Below are positions 45,779 through 56,478 of a DNA stretch of 64,000 nt, in pieces. The first letter of the stretch is position 1; each line of letters starts with the position of its first letter. The stretch spans positions 27,335-91,334 of the forward strand of contig JAJDEF010000040.1 of NCBI GenBank assembly GCA_029259945.1, written 5' to 3'. The DNA is from Planctomycetota bacterium (GTDB lineage: Bacteria > Planctomycetota > Planctomycetia > Pirellulales > Lacipirellulaceae). A program made the position numbers and the translations under genes. Under the pieces are notes generated by a model that was not told the origin of the DNA, did not search any database, and saw nothing but the letters and a program-made list of their open reading frames with translations.

Positions 45779-48304
45779 TCAAGCGAGTTCGATGCGGCTT
45801 CGACTTTCTTCGAGTCGTGTATGTGGGCTGTTGATGGTTGTGTGCTTGTCTTTATCAACGCGGTGTGACCCGGTATAGACGTAGCAGTCAACGATTACTC
45901 GCTCGCCCGCGTTTGCGTAAGGCACTAGGTGCCCCTCAAGCTGCCGGCCCTCAATAAATAGACCCGCGTCAGATTCTGATGCGCAGCCTCGAACATTGAT
46001 CTCATAAGTAGCGTTTCGGCAGTGTCGAACGATGGAGTAATTTCCGATCGAAGGAACAATTGCAGGGCAGACACGTAGACCGTCATATTCAGCACGGATA
46101 CCTAGCAAATATTGCGATATGGCCACATAGTTCCAAGCAGCAGTTCCCGTGAGCCAAGAATTTTTTGCTTGCCCGTGGTGAGGAGCATCGGGGCCAGCAA
46201 CCATTTGCGCATAGACATAGGGTTCGACTCGACGATATTTGGTCGATTCTTCAACGTAGGCCGGCGTGATCTTCTTGTAATACTCAAAAGCTCGATCACC
46301 ACGTCCTAGAGTAGCTTCCGCAATCATAATCCAGGGATTGTTGTGGCAAAAAATTCCGCCATTTTCTTTATAGCCGGGTGGGTACGAACCGATTTCACCG
46401 AGTTCAAGGTGGTAACCTGAGTATGACGGGCTTTGTAAAACAATCCCGTGAGGGGTATCAAGATGTTTTTTTACCGAGTCGAGTGCCTTTCGGCACATTC
46501 CCTGAGCGCGACCGATTTCGGCCATCGAACAAAGACCTTGCGATTCGATATAAATTTTTCCTTCTTGGTTTTCTTGGCTGCCAATCTTTTGCCCTTGCGC
46601 ATCATAGGCTCGCAGAAACCACTCGCCATCGAACCCATGCAACACGACCGATTCTGACATCGCTTCGACGGCTTGCTCCGCAGTCCTGGCACGCTCTACT
46701 TCACCTAGGTGACGGAGAAGTTCAATGTATTCTCTACCAGCAAACACAAACAACCCCGCGATGAACAGCGATTCGGCGTGCTCGCCAGGGCGATTTTCGG
46801 TGGTTTGAAACGATTCGTCAGGGTTCTTCGAGTAACAGTTCAGATTGAGGCAATCATTCCAGTCAGCCCGTCCGATCAACGGAAGGCCATGGGGCCCCAG
46901 TCGTTCGATCGTAAAGTCGAACGAAGCTTGCAAATGGTCAAGCATAGTTGCCCGATGCGATTCCTCATCATGATCAAAGGGAACCGCTTCGCTCAAAAAT
47001 CCTAAATCCCCCGTTTCTTTAATGTAGGCGCAAGTCGAGAGAATAAGCCAAATGGGATCATCGTTAAAACCGCTGCCGATCGCATGATTTCCCCGTTTGG
47101 TAAGTGGCTGGTATTGATGATACGCGCTACCGTCGGGAAACTGAGTAGCCGCCAAATCTAGCAGCCGTTGTCGGGCACGGTCGGGCACCATATGTACAAT
47201 GCTAAGCAAATCTTGATTGCAGTCACGAAACCCCATCCCACGGCCAATGCCTGTTTCATAAAAAGAGGCGCTACGCGAAAGATTGAAATTTATCATGCAC
47301 TGGTAGGGATTCCATATATTAACCATCCGGTTAAGCCGTTGGTCATTCGATTCGAGACTGAAACGATGTAAACTTTCTTCCCATCGATCTTTCAGTTGAT
47401 CCATAGCTTGGTGAACCTGCTTAGAATTCCGATAGCATCCGATCAGTTCTAAGGCACGCTCTCGATTAACTGTTCCGTTCCCGTTCCATTTCTCGTCCTC
47501 TGGATTCTCAACGTATCCTAAAGTGAAAACGAGTTCCCGCTCTTCGCCTGGAGCGAGATCGATTTCCAAGCAGTGCGAAGCAATCGGCGACCAGCCACTT
47601 GCTTTGGAATTATTTGCTTTGCCTTGTGCTACAACCTGCGGCTCGTGAAGGCCCCGATAGGGTCCGAGGAATTCTTCTCGTTGGGTATCAAATCCAGCGA
47701 CTGGAGTGTTTACGTGATAGAAGGCATAGTGATTCCTCCGCTCACGATACTCCGTCGTGTGAAAAATCGTGCTCCCATGAACTTCAACCTCTCCCGTGTT
47801 CAAGTTGCGCTGAAGATTCGTCATGTCGTCTTGGGCATCCCAAAGACAAAATTCGACGTAAGAAAACAGCTTGAGGTGCCGCGGTGTTTTGCCTTCGTTT
47901 TTAAGCGTCACTAAATGAACCTCCGCATGATGCCCATTGGGCACCAGGGTAAGTAGCGAAGTGGTGAGATCCTTACGACGGCTCGTGATTTTGGTATAGC
48001 CAAGCCCGTGACGACATTCGAAATGATCGTACGGGCTTTTAACGGGGGTATAACCTAGCGACCAGAAGTTGCCATTCTCGTGGACGTAAAAAATTCGGCC
48101 ATTGGAATCGGTCGGTATGTCGTTGTAACGATACCGAAGGATCCGCCGGAGACGAGCATCCCTGTAGAAACAATATCCTCCGCCTGTCTGAGAGATCAAC
48201 GAGAAAAAATCTTCGTTGCCAAGGTAGTTGATCCAAGGACTCGGAGTCTCTGGAGTCTTGATGACATACTCTCGGGCTTGATCGTCAAAATATCCGTACT
48301 GCAT
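45779..48304 (-). CDS. GH94 cellobiose phosphorylase
   Basis: Phosphorolyses cellobiose to glucose-1-phosphate and glucose in the cytoplasm, saving ATP. The 841-residue protein has no signal peptide. The N-terminal beta-sandwich starts [15 protein letters not shown] with [10 protein letters not shown], typical of the family. The (alpha/alpha)6 barrel carries the phosphate-binding and substrate residues [13 protein letters not shown] (356-368) and the catalytic Asp484 in [31 protein letters not shown] and [16 protein letters not shown] C-terminal strands ([13 protein letters not shown]) complete it. The RDCNQD form favours cellobiose over N,N'-diacetylchitobiose or laminaribiose phosphorylases, but cellodextrin cannot be excluded. 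It is followed in the same direction by a symporter gene (53 bases upstream on the minus strand). Confidence 0.9.
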   Translation of the reverse strand: MQYGYFDDQAREYVIKTPETPSPWINYLGNEDFFSLISQTGGGYCFYRDARLRRILRYRYNDIPTDSNGRIFYVHENGNFWSLGYTPVKSPYDHFECRHGLGYTKITSRRKDLTTSLLTLVPNGHHAEVHLVTLKNEGKTPRHLKLFSYVEFCLWDAQDDMTNLQRNLNTGEVEVHGSTIFHTTEYRERRNHYAFYHVNTPVAGFDTQREEFLGPYRGLHEPQVVAQGKANNSKASGWSPIASHCLEIDLAPGEERELVFTLGYVENPEDEKWNGNGTVNRERALELIGCYRNSKQVHQAMDQLKDRWEESLHRFSLESNDQRLNRMVNIWNPYQCMINFNLSRSASFYETGIGRGMGFRDCNQDLLSIVHMVPDRARQRLLDLAATQFPDGSAYHQYQPLTKRGNHAIGSGFNDDPIWLILSTCAYIKETGDLGFLSEAVPFDHDEESHRATMLDHLQASFDFTIERLGPHGLPLIGRADWNDCLNLNCYSKNPDESFQTTENRPGEHAESLFIAGLFVFAGREYIELLRHLGEVERARTAEQAVEAMSESVVLHGFDGEWFLRAYDAQGQKIGSQENQEGKIYIESQGLCSMAEIGRAQGMCRKALDSVKKHLDTPHGIVLQSPSYSGYHLELGEIGSYPPGYKENGGIFCHNNPWIMIAEATLGRGDRAFEYYKKITPAYVEESTKYRRVEPYVYAQMVAGPDAPHHGQAKNSWLTGTAAWNYVAISQYLLGIRAEYDGLRVCPAIVPSIGNYSIVRHCRNATYEINVRGCASESDAGLFIEGRQLEGHLVPYANAGERVIVDCYVYTGSHRVDKDKHTTINSPHTRLEESRSRIELA

Positions 48305-48357
48305 ATTCGATTCGTTTTCTATAGGTGCGTTGTTTTCGTTAATTCAGTTAATTGACT

Positions 48358-50154
48358 TTACTGCGTCTCGGTTGTTTCGAGACGATCGTACCAGGTGAAT
48401 TTCAAAACGGTGCTGGTCATGAGCACCAGAACCAACGCGCCAAGCGCCAAGTTCCAATCTTGGATTACAATGGTAATCGGCAATACCACGAAGGCCGTTT
48501 GCCAGACGATGCCAATGCAAACATTGGACGCGTCCCGGCAGAAGTTTGTGTTTCGCGCGAAGGTCGGGTCTTTACTGATCGCCAACTCGTGAACAGGACC
48601 CCACCAACCCCATGGCCGCGTGCGCATGTAAAATTCGCACAAAACTTCAAGGTCTTCTGCCGGAGTGAGTAAACTGGCCACCACCGAAACTGCCGTAGAG
48701 ATCGTCAGTAGTACGGGAAATGCAAACAAGAGATTGACATCTTCAATCGTACCGAGCACGATCGCACCGGCGATTCCAGAAATCATTCCCCAGAAATATC
48801 CATATCCGTTGAGTCTCCACCAATGCCATTTCAAGACATTTGCGGCAGCATACCCGCCCCATAAGGCGGAGACGATCCATTGCGTCGCTTGTTCAACCGA
48901 TGTGACGAAGTATCCAAAAGTGCAACCCACGACAACGACAGCTATAGATGATACATAACTGGCGCAGACGTAGGTGCGCTCCTCGGCATCGGGTCGGACA
49001 TACCGCTTATAGACATCGTTCACCAAATAGGCGGCGGCTGCGTTGATCGTGCCAGCAAACGTCGACATAAACGCCGCCAACAGCCCGGCAATCAACAGCC
49101 CGGCCAAACCGACCGGCAGGTAATCGCGAATCACTATCGGCAACACTTGCTCGAAATCGAGCGAGTTCTCTTGCCCCACTTGAGAACCCATCATCGCGAG
49201 TGCGAGCACTGTAATTCCAGCGATCATAAAATAACGAGGAAAAAACAAGACGACGGTGACCAGCCCACTCATCAACGACGCTTCCTTGGAGTTCTTGGCC
49301 GCCAGGATGCGTTGCATGTCGTAGTTCGGGGCAGGGCCCGCTGCACTGACCAACACGCCTTTGAACAGCATCATCAAGAAAAACGCGCCGAACATCGTGT
49401 AGCCGTCGCTTTCCATTTTCAACACAGCGGCGGGCATCAAATCGGCCCAATCAAGGTCCAAAACCCATGAAAAACGGAGATCGCCCCAACCTTCGGGCAC
49501 GACCGCTTGCAGCATTTCGGGCGAGACCTGCCACATCGCAATCGCGCCAAGGGCGATGCTGCAAATAATCATAATTGCGAATTGAATGAGATCGGTAATC
49601 ACCACGCTGTAAAGCCCGCCCACGACGGTATACAGAGTTGTAATGCCAACAATAATCAGGGCATACGTATTCGCAGACATCGTTTCAGGAAGAAAAATTT
49701 CCGAAAACTTTGCGATTCCGACAAAGGCGTAAGCTGTGAAGGCAATCACGCTGACGAGCGCGAAAAACACAACACTCATTCGCGATACCTCGGCGCCCTT
49801 GCCCTGTCCAAATCGCAGCGTGATCCATTCTGCGCCGGTCATTGCTCTTGATCGGCGCAACCACGAAGACAAATAAACCATCAGGAATATCTGGTTGAAA
49901 ATAGGCCACAACCAGGGAATGAAAACGCTTTTTAGTCCGTAAACATAAAGCAACGAAACGAGCCAGATCGTCCCAGAAATGTCGAACATCGATGCCGCAT
50001 TCGACATACTCAACACCCACCAGGGCATTTTATTCCCGCCCAGAAAGTAGTTTCCGAGCCCACCCCGCGCTCGCTTCTCAACGGCAAACCCAACGACAAT
50101 CATTACTGCCAAATACAGCAACAGCACAGCGATGTCGATTGGGTGTAAATTCAT
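48358..50154 (-). CDS. Sodium:solute symporter (SSS family), likely sugar importer
   Basis: A 598-residue integral membrane protein with about 14 hydrophobic helices. The family features are IDIAVLLLYLAVMIVVGFAV, FLGGNKMPWWVLSMSNAAS, TDLIQFAIMIICSIALG and GLLAAFMSTFAGTINAAAAYLVNDVY. It sits between the cellobiose phosphorylase and GH10 xylanase genes, both on the same strand within 53 and 42 bases or so, suggesting one operon whose transported sugar is cellobiose or xylo-oligosaccharide. That substrate is inference. Confidence 0.88.
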   Translation of the reverse strand: MNLHPIDIAVLLLYLAVMIVVGFAVEKRARGGLGNYFLGGNKMPWWVLSMSNAASMFDISGTIWLVSLLYVYGLKSVFIPWLWPIFNQIFLMVYLSSWLRRSRAMTGAEWITLRFGQGKGAEVSRMSVVFFALVSVIAFTAYAFVGIAKFSEIFLPETMSANTYALIIVGITTLYTVVGGLYSVVITDLIQFAIMIICSIALGAIAMWQVSPEMLQAVVPEGWGDLRFSWVLDLDWADLMPAAVLKMESDGYTMFGAFFLMMLFKGVLVSAAGPAPNYDMQRILAAKNSKEASLMSGLVTVVLFFPRYFMIAGITVLALAMMGSQVGQENSLDFEQVLPIVIRDYLPVGLAGLLIAGLLAAFMSTFAGTINAAAAYLVNDVYKRYVRPDAEERTYVCASYVSSIAVVVVGCTFGYFVTSVEQATQWIVSALWGGYAAANVLKWHWWRLNGYGYFWGMISGIAGAIVLGTIEDVNLLFAFPVLLTISTAVSVVASLLTPAEDLEVLCEFYMRTRPWGWWGPVHELAISKDPTFARNTNFCRDASNVCIGIVWQTAFVVLPITIVIQDWNLALGALVLVLMTSTVLKFTWYDRLETTETQ

Positions 50155-50196
50155 GAGACGAGCAAGTTCTATTCGAAAAGGTGCTTATAGGATTCT

Positions 50197-52299
50197 CTAT
50201 TTTTTTCGGCGGTAGAAACCGAAGAGCATGGTGCCAGCTACTAGCATGCAAAGTGATGAAGGCTCGGGAACTGCCGCTACGGCTGGGAGACCGGCACTAA
50301 GGCCAAACTGCTGTTGCCAGATCAGAAAGTCAGCGCCGTCGGTGTCTCCGTCTCCATCGGCATCGCCTCCTGCGGTGCTACCCAAGGCAAGATTCCAACT
50401 AACGAGATCAAGATTGTCGACCGTACCATCGCCGTTAAAATCTGCGGCGAGCTGATTCAGGGCAAGGTTTACGGTGCCGTCAGCAGCAAGTGTGATCGTA
50501 AAGACTTCGACCTGACCGTTGATAGTCACCGTGATCTCGTACTCTCCCTTGAACCCGCGTACCATCGCAGAGCCCAGTGCGTCGGCTAGCAAATCGGCAT
50601 CGGTCCACCAGTCGCCTAAGACAAGATCAAGATAGGCTTGGCCGTTAGGCTTGATAGACCAGTCGCTTCGGAAGAGTTCCGCATTGGGTATAAACGTCGC
50701 ATCTTCCCAGAAGCCCCACATGATGAATGCATCCATGCCCGAGTGTGCGAAAGCTGCCGTAAGGATATCTCTGGTGTAGTCTGCCTGGAGTTGTTCGTCG
50801 GTGGTGCTAAAATCGAATTCTGAAATCTGCATGTCGAGACCAAGCTGCTCGAATCGGTCAAAGATGGTCCAAAGGTCTTCGGGGCCAGTAAGATTATTCG
50901 TGGAGAAATGCCCCTGAATACCCAGACCATCAATCGGGGCACCATTGTTTTGGAGCAACTGGATCGTATCGAAGAATTGCTGCTGGTTTGCTGTATCCGT
51001 ACCCCCCGCTGAAGTAATGATGCCAAACTCATTAAGAAAGAGTCTCGCATTAGGGTCTACAGATGCGGCCTGATTAAACCAAGTCGACATGGCCAAATCC
51101 CCTTCGAACAGGGCGTCCATGACGTCATGGTTGGCACGTGGTTCGTTCACCACATCCCACGAAACCACATCTCCTGCAACTGCCCCCCCCACATCGGCAA
51201 TATGCGCAGCGATTGCATCGCGTAAAGCCTGTTGTTCGGTAGCGTCCAGCGGCGGACTAGCAAGCATCGCCTGGATATTTGACGGTAAGTTTGCTAAGCC
51301 GGGCCAAACAAGAGTGTGGCCGTGAATATCGATACTCTGACCTTGAAGCCAAGTAATCGCGTCTTGGGCACCTTGCTGTGTGAACAAGCTACCCCATTCG
51401 CCATCCCAAGGAGGCCACTTCAAATTATTTTCGAGTGTCGCCACATTGAATAACTCGCCAATCTTCTGTTTGTAAGTGTCATGCGCAGGATTGCTATCTC
51501 GCAACCGCCACGCTTGAACAGCTGAACCAAAACCGAATTCATACTGCTGCATTCGCACCGCGATATCTGCCCCAGTCAGCGCGATGCCCGTGGCGTCGGT
51601 CACATTGATCTGCAAATCTGCCTTGCGATTTGCTTCGATTTGCGCTGCCGCTGTGGTGCGCCAAGGAGCGTTGGGTTCGTGACCTGGGTAGGGAGGTGGT
51701 GCCGCCACCGTGTTCGAGGCGACCAAGTTATCGAAGCTAATGTCGAAAGGATTTGCTCCGCCAAATTCTCCTAGGATTTGCCATGTTTTGATATCGGCGA
51801 GATCAAGATTCTGAAAATCACCGATGCCATTTAGTGGATTGCCAAGCGTTGTTGTCGAGACAAGATTGCTGGGAACTCCGGCAGTCAAAGAAGAAACACT
51901 CATGGGCCATTTACCCGAATTGCCAGCTCCGTCTATCAGTTCCACCTCAAACAGCTCAGCGCCAGTGGAAGTTTCTTTGATCAAATCCACTGAAAAGCGG
52001 CCATTGGCGTAACTGCTGAGATCCCAGGTTCCGATCGATCGACCAGCCCCACCCCAACCGTCTACGGGGTCGTTCAGTCGAAGCGTTGTCGAACCGATCG
52101 TTTGGTTAAATCCATCGAAGGTGTATTGGAACCCTTTCAGATTGAAATCGGACAACGTGAAATCCTGACCGACAGCGGGTAGCGTGACTACCGCTAACCC
52201 AAGCATTGTCAGCAGGAAGGGCACCGAGACCAAGCACCGAACCCTCTTATGGTTCTGCACAGAGTTCCATCGGCATCGCGCATTAGCAAGGCTATTCAT
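50197..52299 (-). CDS. Secreted GH10 endo-beta-1,4-xylanase with dockerin-like and PEP-CTERM tail
   Basis: The ATG at 52299 has AGGAG nine bases upstream and is preferred over one nine bases further up; length is 700 residues. After a long signal region (LVSVPFLLTMLGLAVVTLPAVG) comes a carbohydrate-binding-like beta domain of about 150 residues, with GWGGAGRSIGTWDLSSY. The GH10 barrel shows GHTLVWPG, the acid/base SWDVVNEPRANHD (Glu386 in this numbering) and the nucleophile MQISEFDF (Glu494). Asp-rich loops DFNGDGTVDNLDLVSW and DADGDGDTDGADFLIW form a dockerin-like pair. The tail VPEPSSLCMLVAGTMLFGFY plus RRKK is a PEP-CTERM sorting signal, so the enzyme should end up at the cell surface. Confidence 0.94.
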   Translation of the reverse strand: MNSLANARCRWNSVQNHKRVRCLVSVPFLLTMLGLAVVTLPAVGQDFTLSDFNLKGFQYTFDGFNQTIGSTTLRLNDPVDGWGGAGRSIGTWDLSSYANGRFSVDLIKETSTGAELFEVELIDGAGNSGKWPMSVSSLTAGVPSNLVSTTTLGNPLNGIGDFQNLDLADIKTWQILGEFGGANPFDISFDNLVASNTVAAPPPYPGHEPNAPWRTTAAAQIEANRKADLQINVTDATGIALTGADIAVRMQQYEFGFGSAVQAWRLRDSNPAHDTYKQKIGELFNVATLENNLKWPPWDGEWGSLFTQQGAQDAITWLQGQSIDIHGHTLVWPGLANLPSNIQAMLASPPLDATEQQALRDAIAAHIADVGGAVAGDVVSWDVVNEPRANHDVMDALFEGDLAMSTWFNQAASVDPNARLFLNEFGIITSAGGTDTANQQQFFDTIQLLQNNGAPIDGLGIQGHFSTNNLTGPEDLWTIFDRFEQLGLDMQISEFDFSTTDEQLQADYTRDILTAAFAHSGMDAFIMWGFWEDATFIPNAELFRSDWSIKPNGQAYLDLVLGDWWTDADLLADALGSAMVRGFKGEYEITVTINGQVEVFTITLAADGTVNLALNQLAADFNGDGTVDNLDLVSWNLALGSTAGGDADGDGDTDGADFLIWQQQFGLSAGLPAVAAVPEPSSLCMLVAGTMLFGFYRRKK

Positions 52300-52661
52300 C
52301 AATAACATCTCCTACCAATTGACGGTTGACCAGACGATTTCCTGTGGATTTGACCGAACGACATCGGGGCAAATATCTCCCGCGTCTGGAGTGCGGAAGA
52401 CAAGCCTCTTGTAATTATTCTTTCAAGAAATTTCCATTTTTTTGACAAAACAGTTGACAAGCGGTGCAAGTGATAATAAAAATGACACCGGTGGCAGAAT
52501 AACCTAAATAGTTATTTTCTGCAACGAAAAGTTTATTTTTAGCAACACTTTTTTCACGTTTCTAGCACCGATGGCATAATAAAGACCCCATGGGGCTACT
52601 AATCAACAAGAGCCCCGTCCTAAGCCTGTCCCTCCAGTCTGTGGCAAATAAAGGAAAGCCG
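52300..52661. promoter_or_regulatory. Divergent control region between xylanase and LacI genes
   Basis: This interval serves both genes. It carries three related candidate operators: TGACACCGGTGGCA (52483-52496, nearly a perfect palindrome), TAGCACCGATGGCA (52563-52576, 11 of 14 identical) and, on the minus strand at 52456-52469, TTGCACCGCTTGTC (9 of 14). The CG-centred core is typical of LacI-family sites. Confidence 0.6.
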
Positions 52662-53669
52662 ATGGCCGTTACGATCTACAAAATTGCCGAAAAAGCTGGT
52701 GTTTCTAGCTCGACCGTTGCTCGCGTCTTGCGAGGCGACCTGAAAGAGTCTTGGAAAGGCACCAGCGAACGGGCTGCTCGTATTCGCCAGATTGCCGAAG
52801 AGATGGGCTATCAGCCTAATTTGCGTGCCAGGGCCTTTTCCCGCGGCAAGACCCACGGCATCGCATTGCTCTACACCAACGACGCCTGGATTTTCGAGGG
52901 CGTCAACTCACAGGTCGTCAACAGCTTTGTCCGCGCTTTGCGTGCTCAGGGTTACCACTTGGTGTTTGTCCCAGTCGACTCGGATGGCGAATGGGAAGAA
53001 ATCGTTCGCGGCGGGCAGGTCGATGGCTGCATGATGCTGCAGCGTATGCCCAAGTCAGTGAATGACGTTTTGAAAGAAACTGGGCTTCCAATCGTAGTGT
53101 TGGGTGACAACGCCGACCCGGCTTTGCCTCATGTCACGGTCGACGACTTCGGTGGAGCATTTTCCGCTACCAAGCACCTCCTCTCCTTGGGACATCAGCG
53201 GGTTGGCCTGTTTGTGCATTCCACAATCAAGCCACACTGCAGCGTCGAACAGCGCCGGGCGGGTTACGAGTCAGCCTTGGATGAAGCGAATTTGGAATCA
53301 CAATTATTTTGGCGGGTCTCTGAAAACGAGGTAGTCGATGTGCTGATCCGAGCCGAGAAACGCCCGACAGCTCTGCTGTGCTATAGCGATCTTGAGGCGA
53401 CCATGATCGTTCATGCCATGTGGAAATATGGAATTAAAATTCCTGACGAACTCAGTGTGGTTGGTTTTAACGATTCGTTTGCCACTCGCCATATGACTCC
53501 TCCGCTCACCTCGGTGGCCTACGATGCCGAGAAGCTTGGCGAAATCGGTGCTGATCTGTTGTTCAAACAGATGAGCGCCCCGAGTTTTTCTGTCGATCAA
53601 CCGGCAGCAATTCAAATCAATCAAAAGCTCAATGTCCGAGGGTCCACTGGCCCCGCTCATCTCAAATAG
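52662..53669 (+). CDS. LacI-family transcriptional regulator
   Basis: The ATG at 52662 has AAGGAAAG just upstream and gives 335 residues. The N-terminal helix-turn-helix is VTIYKIAEKAGVSSSTVARV followed by LRGDLKESWKGTSERAARIR, with the hinge YQPNLRARAFSRG. The periplasmic-binding-like core has IALLYTNDAWIFEGVN and VVGFNDSFATRHMTPPLTSV, the signature of ligand-responsive members. It is divergent from the xylanase gene and beside a polysaccharide locus, so it probably represses that locus until a sugar ligand is present. Confidence 0.92.
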   Translation: MAVTIYKIAEKAGVSSSTVARVLRGDLKESWKGTSERAARIRQIAEEMGYQPNLRARAFSRGKTHGIALLYTNDAWIFEGVNSQVVNSFVRALRAQGYHLVFVPVDSDGEWEEIVRGGQVDGCMMLQRMPKSVNDVLKETGLPIVVLGDNADPALPHVTVDDFGGAFSATKHLLSLGHQRVGLFVHSTIKPHCSVEQRRAGYESALDEANLESQLFWRVSENEVVDVLIRAEKRPTALLCYSDLEATMIVHAMWKYGIKIPDELSVVGFNDSFATRHMTPPLTSVAYDAEKLGEIGADLLFKQMSAPSFSVDQPAAIQINQKLNVRGSTGPAHLK

Positions 53670-53774
53670 ACTTCCAGTTACGCCCACATAGTTTTTAGTA
53701 AAGGAAATATTTTCGCTCAGCTTCTCGTGCTTTTCAGTTTTATACAACTTTTCTTTTTTTGGAGGGAGATGCTC

Positions 53775-54524
53775 ATGATCCGCAACTTTACACTTTTTGC
53801 CTGCAGTTGGATGGCTTGTTGCCTGCTGCTGTTGGTCCCGGCTCAGGCCCAAGTGATTTTAAGTATCGACGGCGATGACGCCGACGGCACACCGAATCCG
53901 CCTGTCGCGTACACCTTTACATTCGACGACCTAGGCGTACCCGGTGCCGTCACCACGAGTGGCACTGATCTTACGCTCGACGTTACCGACTCTGATGCAA
54001 TCAATGGTGTGTTTGGTGGTCTTGGTTTTGGTATTGGTCCGGCGCTCGAGTTCGATAGTGCAACGCACCGAATTGCGATCGACCTGACTGTCTTCGCAGA
54101 TAACGTCGGCGACGAAATAGCGATTATTTTGCAAGATCAAGACGGCATCGATCTCAGCACGTTTTTGCCGAAGGTGGAGCAGCACCAATACTTCTTTGGC
54201 ACGCTGTCGACCGTTACGCCCGGTGTTCCATTTACCTTAACCCAGGATATTGTTCCTCCAGACTTCACGTTCCAACCCTCAGCAGCCGCTGGTGGTTTCG
54301 ATCCGGGTGTGTCGCCTGGAGATGGCATCGTGAACTTTGACGCCGTCGGCGCGTTGGATCAGCTTCAGATTCAAGCGCCCTTTGGAAGCGTTGGTGATCT
54401 GCACATAACGATCCACGATCTGCGTATCGAAGTCATTCCAGTTCCAGAACCTGCGACGCTCGGGCTCATCGCCTGCTCGACCGTTGGCCTGCTGATGACT
54501 AGACGTCGTAATCGACTTTGCTAA
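53775..54524 (+). CDS. PEP-CTERM surface protein, unknown function
   Basis: The ATG at 53775 lies nine bases after GGAGG; another ATG six bases earlier would be too close. The protein (249 residues) has a signal peptide ending AQAQV, a beta-rich domain with ILSIDGDDADGTPNPP and LQIQAPFGSVGDLHITIHDL, and the tail PVPEPATLGLIACSTVGLLM plus TRRRNRLC. It shares the segment around LQIQ.PFG with the next gene, so the two have a related domain, possibly carbohydrate-binding. No enzyme motif is visible. Confidence 0.8.
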   Translation: MIRNFTLFACSWMACCLLLLVPAQAQVILSIDGDDADGTPNPPVAYTFTFDDLGVPGAVTTSGTDLTLDVTDSDAINGVFGGLGFGIGPALEFDSATHRIAIDLTVFADNVGDEIAIILQDQDGIDLSTFLPKVEQHQYFFGTLSTVTPGVPFTLTQDIVPPDFTFQPSAAAGGFDPGVSPGDGIVNFDAVGALDQLQIQAPFGSVGDLHITIHDLRIEVIPVPEPATLGLIACSTVGLLMTRRRNRLC

Positions 54525-54542
54525 GGAGAACTTTTTGAAGAG

Positions 54543-54587
54543 GGCGGCTGGTTTGTGACGTTGCTTGTTGGATGCAAACCAGCCGCC
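54543..54587 (+). promoter_or_regulatory. Strong intercistronic hairpin
   Basis: GGCGGCTGGTTTG (54543-54555) pairs perfectly with CAAACCAGCCGCC (54575-54587) over 13 bases around a 19-base loop. No T run follows, so it may be an mRNA-stabilising or processing element rather than a simple terminator. Confidence 0.7.
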
Positions 54588-54691
54588 TGACCTTCACATT
54601 TTCGTTAATTCACGCAACCGCAATTAAAATAGTAATCGATTCTCGCAAACCAAATACCGTCGTAAAAAAATAAACCTGAGGGAGAGATACC

Positions 54692-56338
54692 GTGCAATAC
54701 CACCTGTCCTCGTCCGATTGCCCTAATAAGTGTTTTCGCTTTAAGGGTAGCAAACTTTTTTTCACTTCCATACTTGCCGTGGCAATGCTGACATGCTGGC
54801 ACACCCAGGCTGTACAGGCCCAGGTTGCTACCCGGTTTGATGCAGCCCTACACAAAGAAATTGGTGGTTTTGCCTTCGGCAAAATGACAGGCAACATCAG
54901 CTATAACCTGTCGACTCCATCGACATCAACTTTCACCGTCGACACGGGCGACATCGCATTCCCTGGCGACACGACATTCGGCGGCATGGGCTTTGCTTCT
55001 TGGGGGTCTTCCGGCTGGCTTCTCGACGTGAACGACGATCCCAATGTGCCCGCCAATCAGCTTAGCAACAATCTGCTAGAGATTAAGTTCAAGCCTTTAG
55101 CAACCAACACCGCCACCCAGTTCAACGTCAATGTTCGTGACTTTGATGGATTCGACGTCACCCGTGGGCAGCTTATCGGGGACGACCACCAATATACCGT
55201 CTTCATGGGTGATCCTAGCTTCGGCAACGATACCGACAACTCCGACGGCGTGACATCGACAACCGATCCGATCACTGGCTTCATCACCTGGCGCCGCGAT
55301 GTGGTCGTAGCGCCTGCTGATTTTGTTTTTTCCAGCCTTGCCGACTTGGGTCTTGATGAGGGTGACCGTTTCCTCAACCTCAATGCAGTCGCCACCCCTG
55401 GTTTCGTCAACGACAATCTTACGGTCATGGGCACCCCGATCCTCGGCGACAACGGCGGAATGCGGGAATTGCAAATCCAATCTGCCTTTGGCGGAATCGA
55501 CCGTTTGCACATCGAAGTGGAGAATGCTGGTTTCACGCCAGTCACACCAGGTGCCGAAAAAGCTCGCTTCGACTATAGGAATACTAGCTTTAGCTTCGGA
55601 TCGTTCCTGACCGCTGGTGCCTATGTAAAAGACAATGCCAGTAATAATATCGAAATCAATGCCGATGGCGAGGGCGGTGCTGGCGTCAATAACGCTGCAA
55701 CGACTTTCGATGGCACTGCAAACTCTGTACAGATCACCGCCCGCGTTTTGGGGGCCAACACCGCAGGCAAATTTTCGGTGAATCTGAAAGACATTGATGG
55801 CGACGACTCTGCTGCCGGCGTGGGTGGAGAGCTTTACCAAGTCATCCTTGATACGGCTGACTTTGATGCAGCCGGCGCTTTTGTCACGATTACCGTGCCG
55901 ATTTCTAGTGCCGTCTTGGGCAATGCTACTGCTTCGGAATTTGTAAACACTGGCGATGCCGACATTACTGACTTCAATCTCTACCAGATTCAAATTTCCA
56001 ACATCGTTGACGTCGCGCTCACTGCCGACTTCGATGCGAGTGGTTCGGTTGATGCTGCAGACCTTGCTCTCTGGCAAGCTGCTTTTGGAGTTGATGCCAG
56101 TGCTGATGCCGATGGCGACGGCGACAGTGACGGTAACGATTTCCTTGTTTGGCAAAGCCAACTAGGAAGTATAGGAGGCGCTGCCGGAATACTGAATCTA
56201 GAAGTCCAGGATGTCCAGATTGTTTCCACGTTACCAGCCGTAGCTGCGGTACCTGAACCAAGTTCAGCACTGCTCGCAATGATCGCCTTAGCTGGATCGC
56301 TAGTTGTTTCACGTCGTAACCGCTTGGCAAAGTGCTAA
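54692..56338 (+). CDS. PEP-CTERM protein with dockerin-like loops
   Basis: A 548-residue protein starting at GTG behind GAGGGAGAG. A signal peptide ends near AVQAQV. Two tandem beta domains follow (about 40-290 and 295-445), the first ending in MRELQIQSAFGGIDRLHIEV, the second containing FSVNLKDIDGDDSAAGVGGE; each resembles the domain of the upstream gene. Asp-rich loops DFDASGSVDAADLALW and DADGDGDSDGNDFLVW form a dockerin-like pair, and VPEPSSALLAMIALAGSLVV with RRNRLAKC is the sorting tail. The function is likely surface binding; no catalytic residues are seen. Confidence 0.85.
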   Translation: MQYHLSSSDCPNKCFRFKGSKLFFTSILAVAMLTCWHTQAVQAQVATRFDAALHKEIGGFAFGKMTGNISYNLSTPSTSTFTVDTGDIAFPGDTTFGGMGFASWGSSGWLLDVNDDPNVPANQLSNNLLEIKFKPLATNTATQFNVNVRDFDGFDVTRGQLIGDDHQYTVFMGDPSFGNDTDNSDGVTSTTDPITGFITWRRDVVVAPADFVFSSLADLGLDEGDRFLNLNAVATPGFVNDNLTVMGTPILGDNGGMRELQIQSAFGGIDRLHIEVENAGFTPVTPGAEKARFDYRNTSFSFGSFLTAGAYVKDNASNNIEINADGEGGAGVNNAATTFDGTANSVQITARVLGANTAGKFSVNLKDIDGDDSAAGVGGELYQVILDTADFDAAGAFVTITVPISSAVLGNATASEFVNTGDADITDFNLYQIQISNIVDVALTADFDASGSVDAADLALWQAAFGVDASADADGDGDSDGNDFLVWQSQLGSIGGAAGILNLEVQDVQIVSTLPAVAAVPEPSSALLAMIALAGSLVVSRRNRLAKC

Positions 56339-56351
56339 GCAAACCGCTTGG

Positions 56352-56385
56352 CCCAGAGTGGGAATCCCTCAAATCCCATTCTGGG
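56352..56385 (+). terminator. Hairpin after the second PEP-CTERM gene
   Basis: CCCAGAGTGGGA (56352-56363) pairs with TCCCATTCTGGG (56374-56385), twelve pairs with one wobble, ten-base loop. There is no T run, so termination is uncertain. Confidence 0.5.
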
Positions 56386-56478
56386 TCAGGTGTCCCTAAA
56401 AGATCGAAACAACTTCGCGGCTGGCGTTCGCATTGCCACCCTAAAAAATAGTTTGATGCCTGCTGTTAGGAAGAAGAT

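Noticed and set aside
45779..48304. Assigning the GH94 enzyme as chitobiose phosphorylase
   Set aside because: Family motifs around the catalytic Asp fit cellobiose phosphorylase better and the neighbours act on plant polysaccharide.
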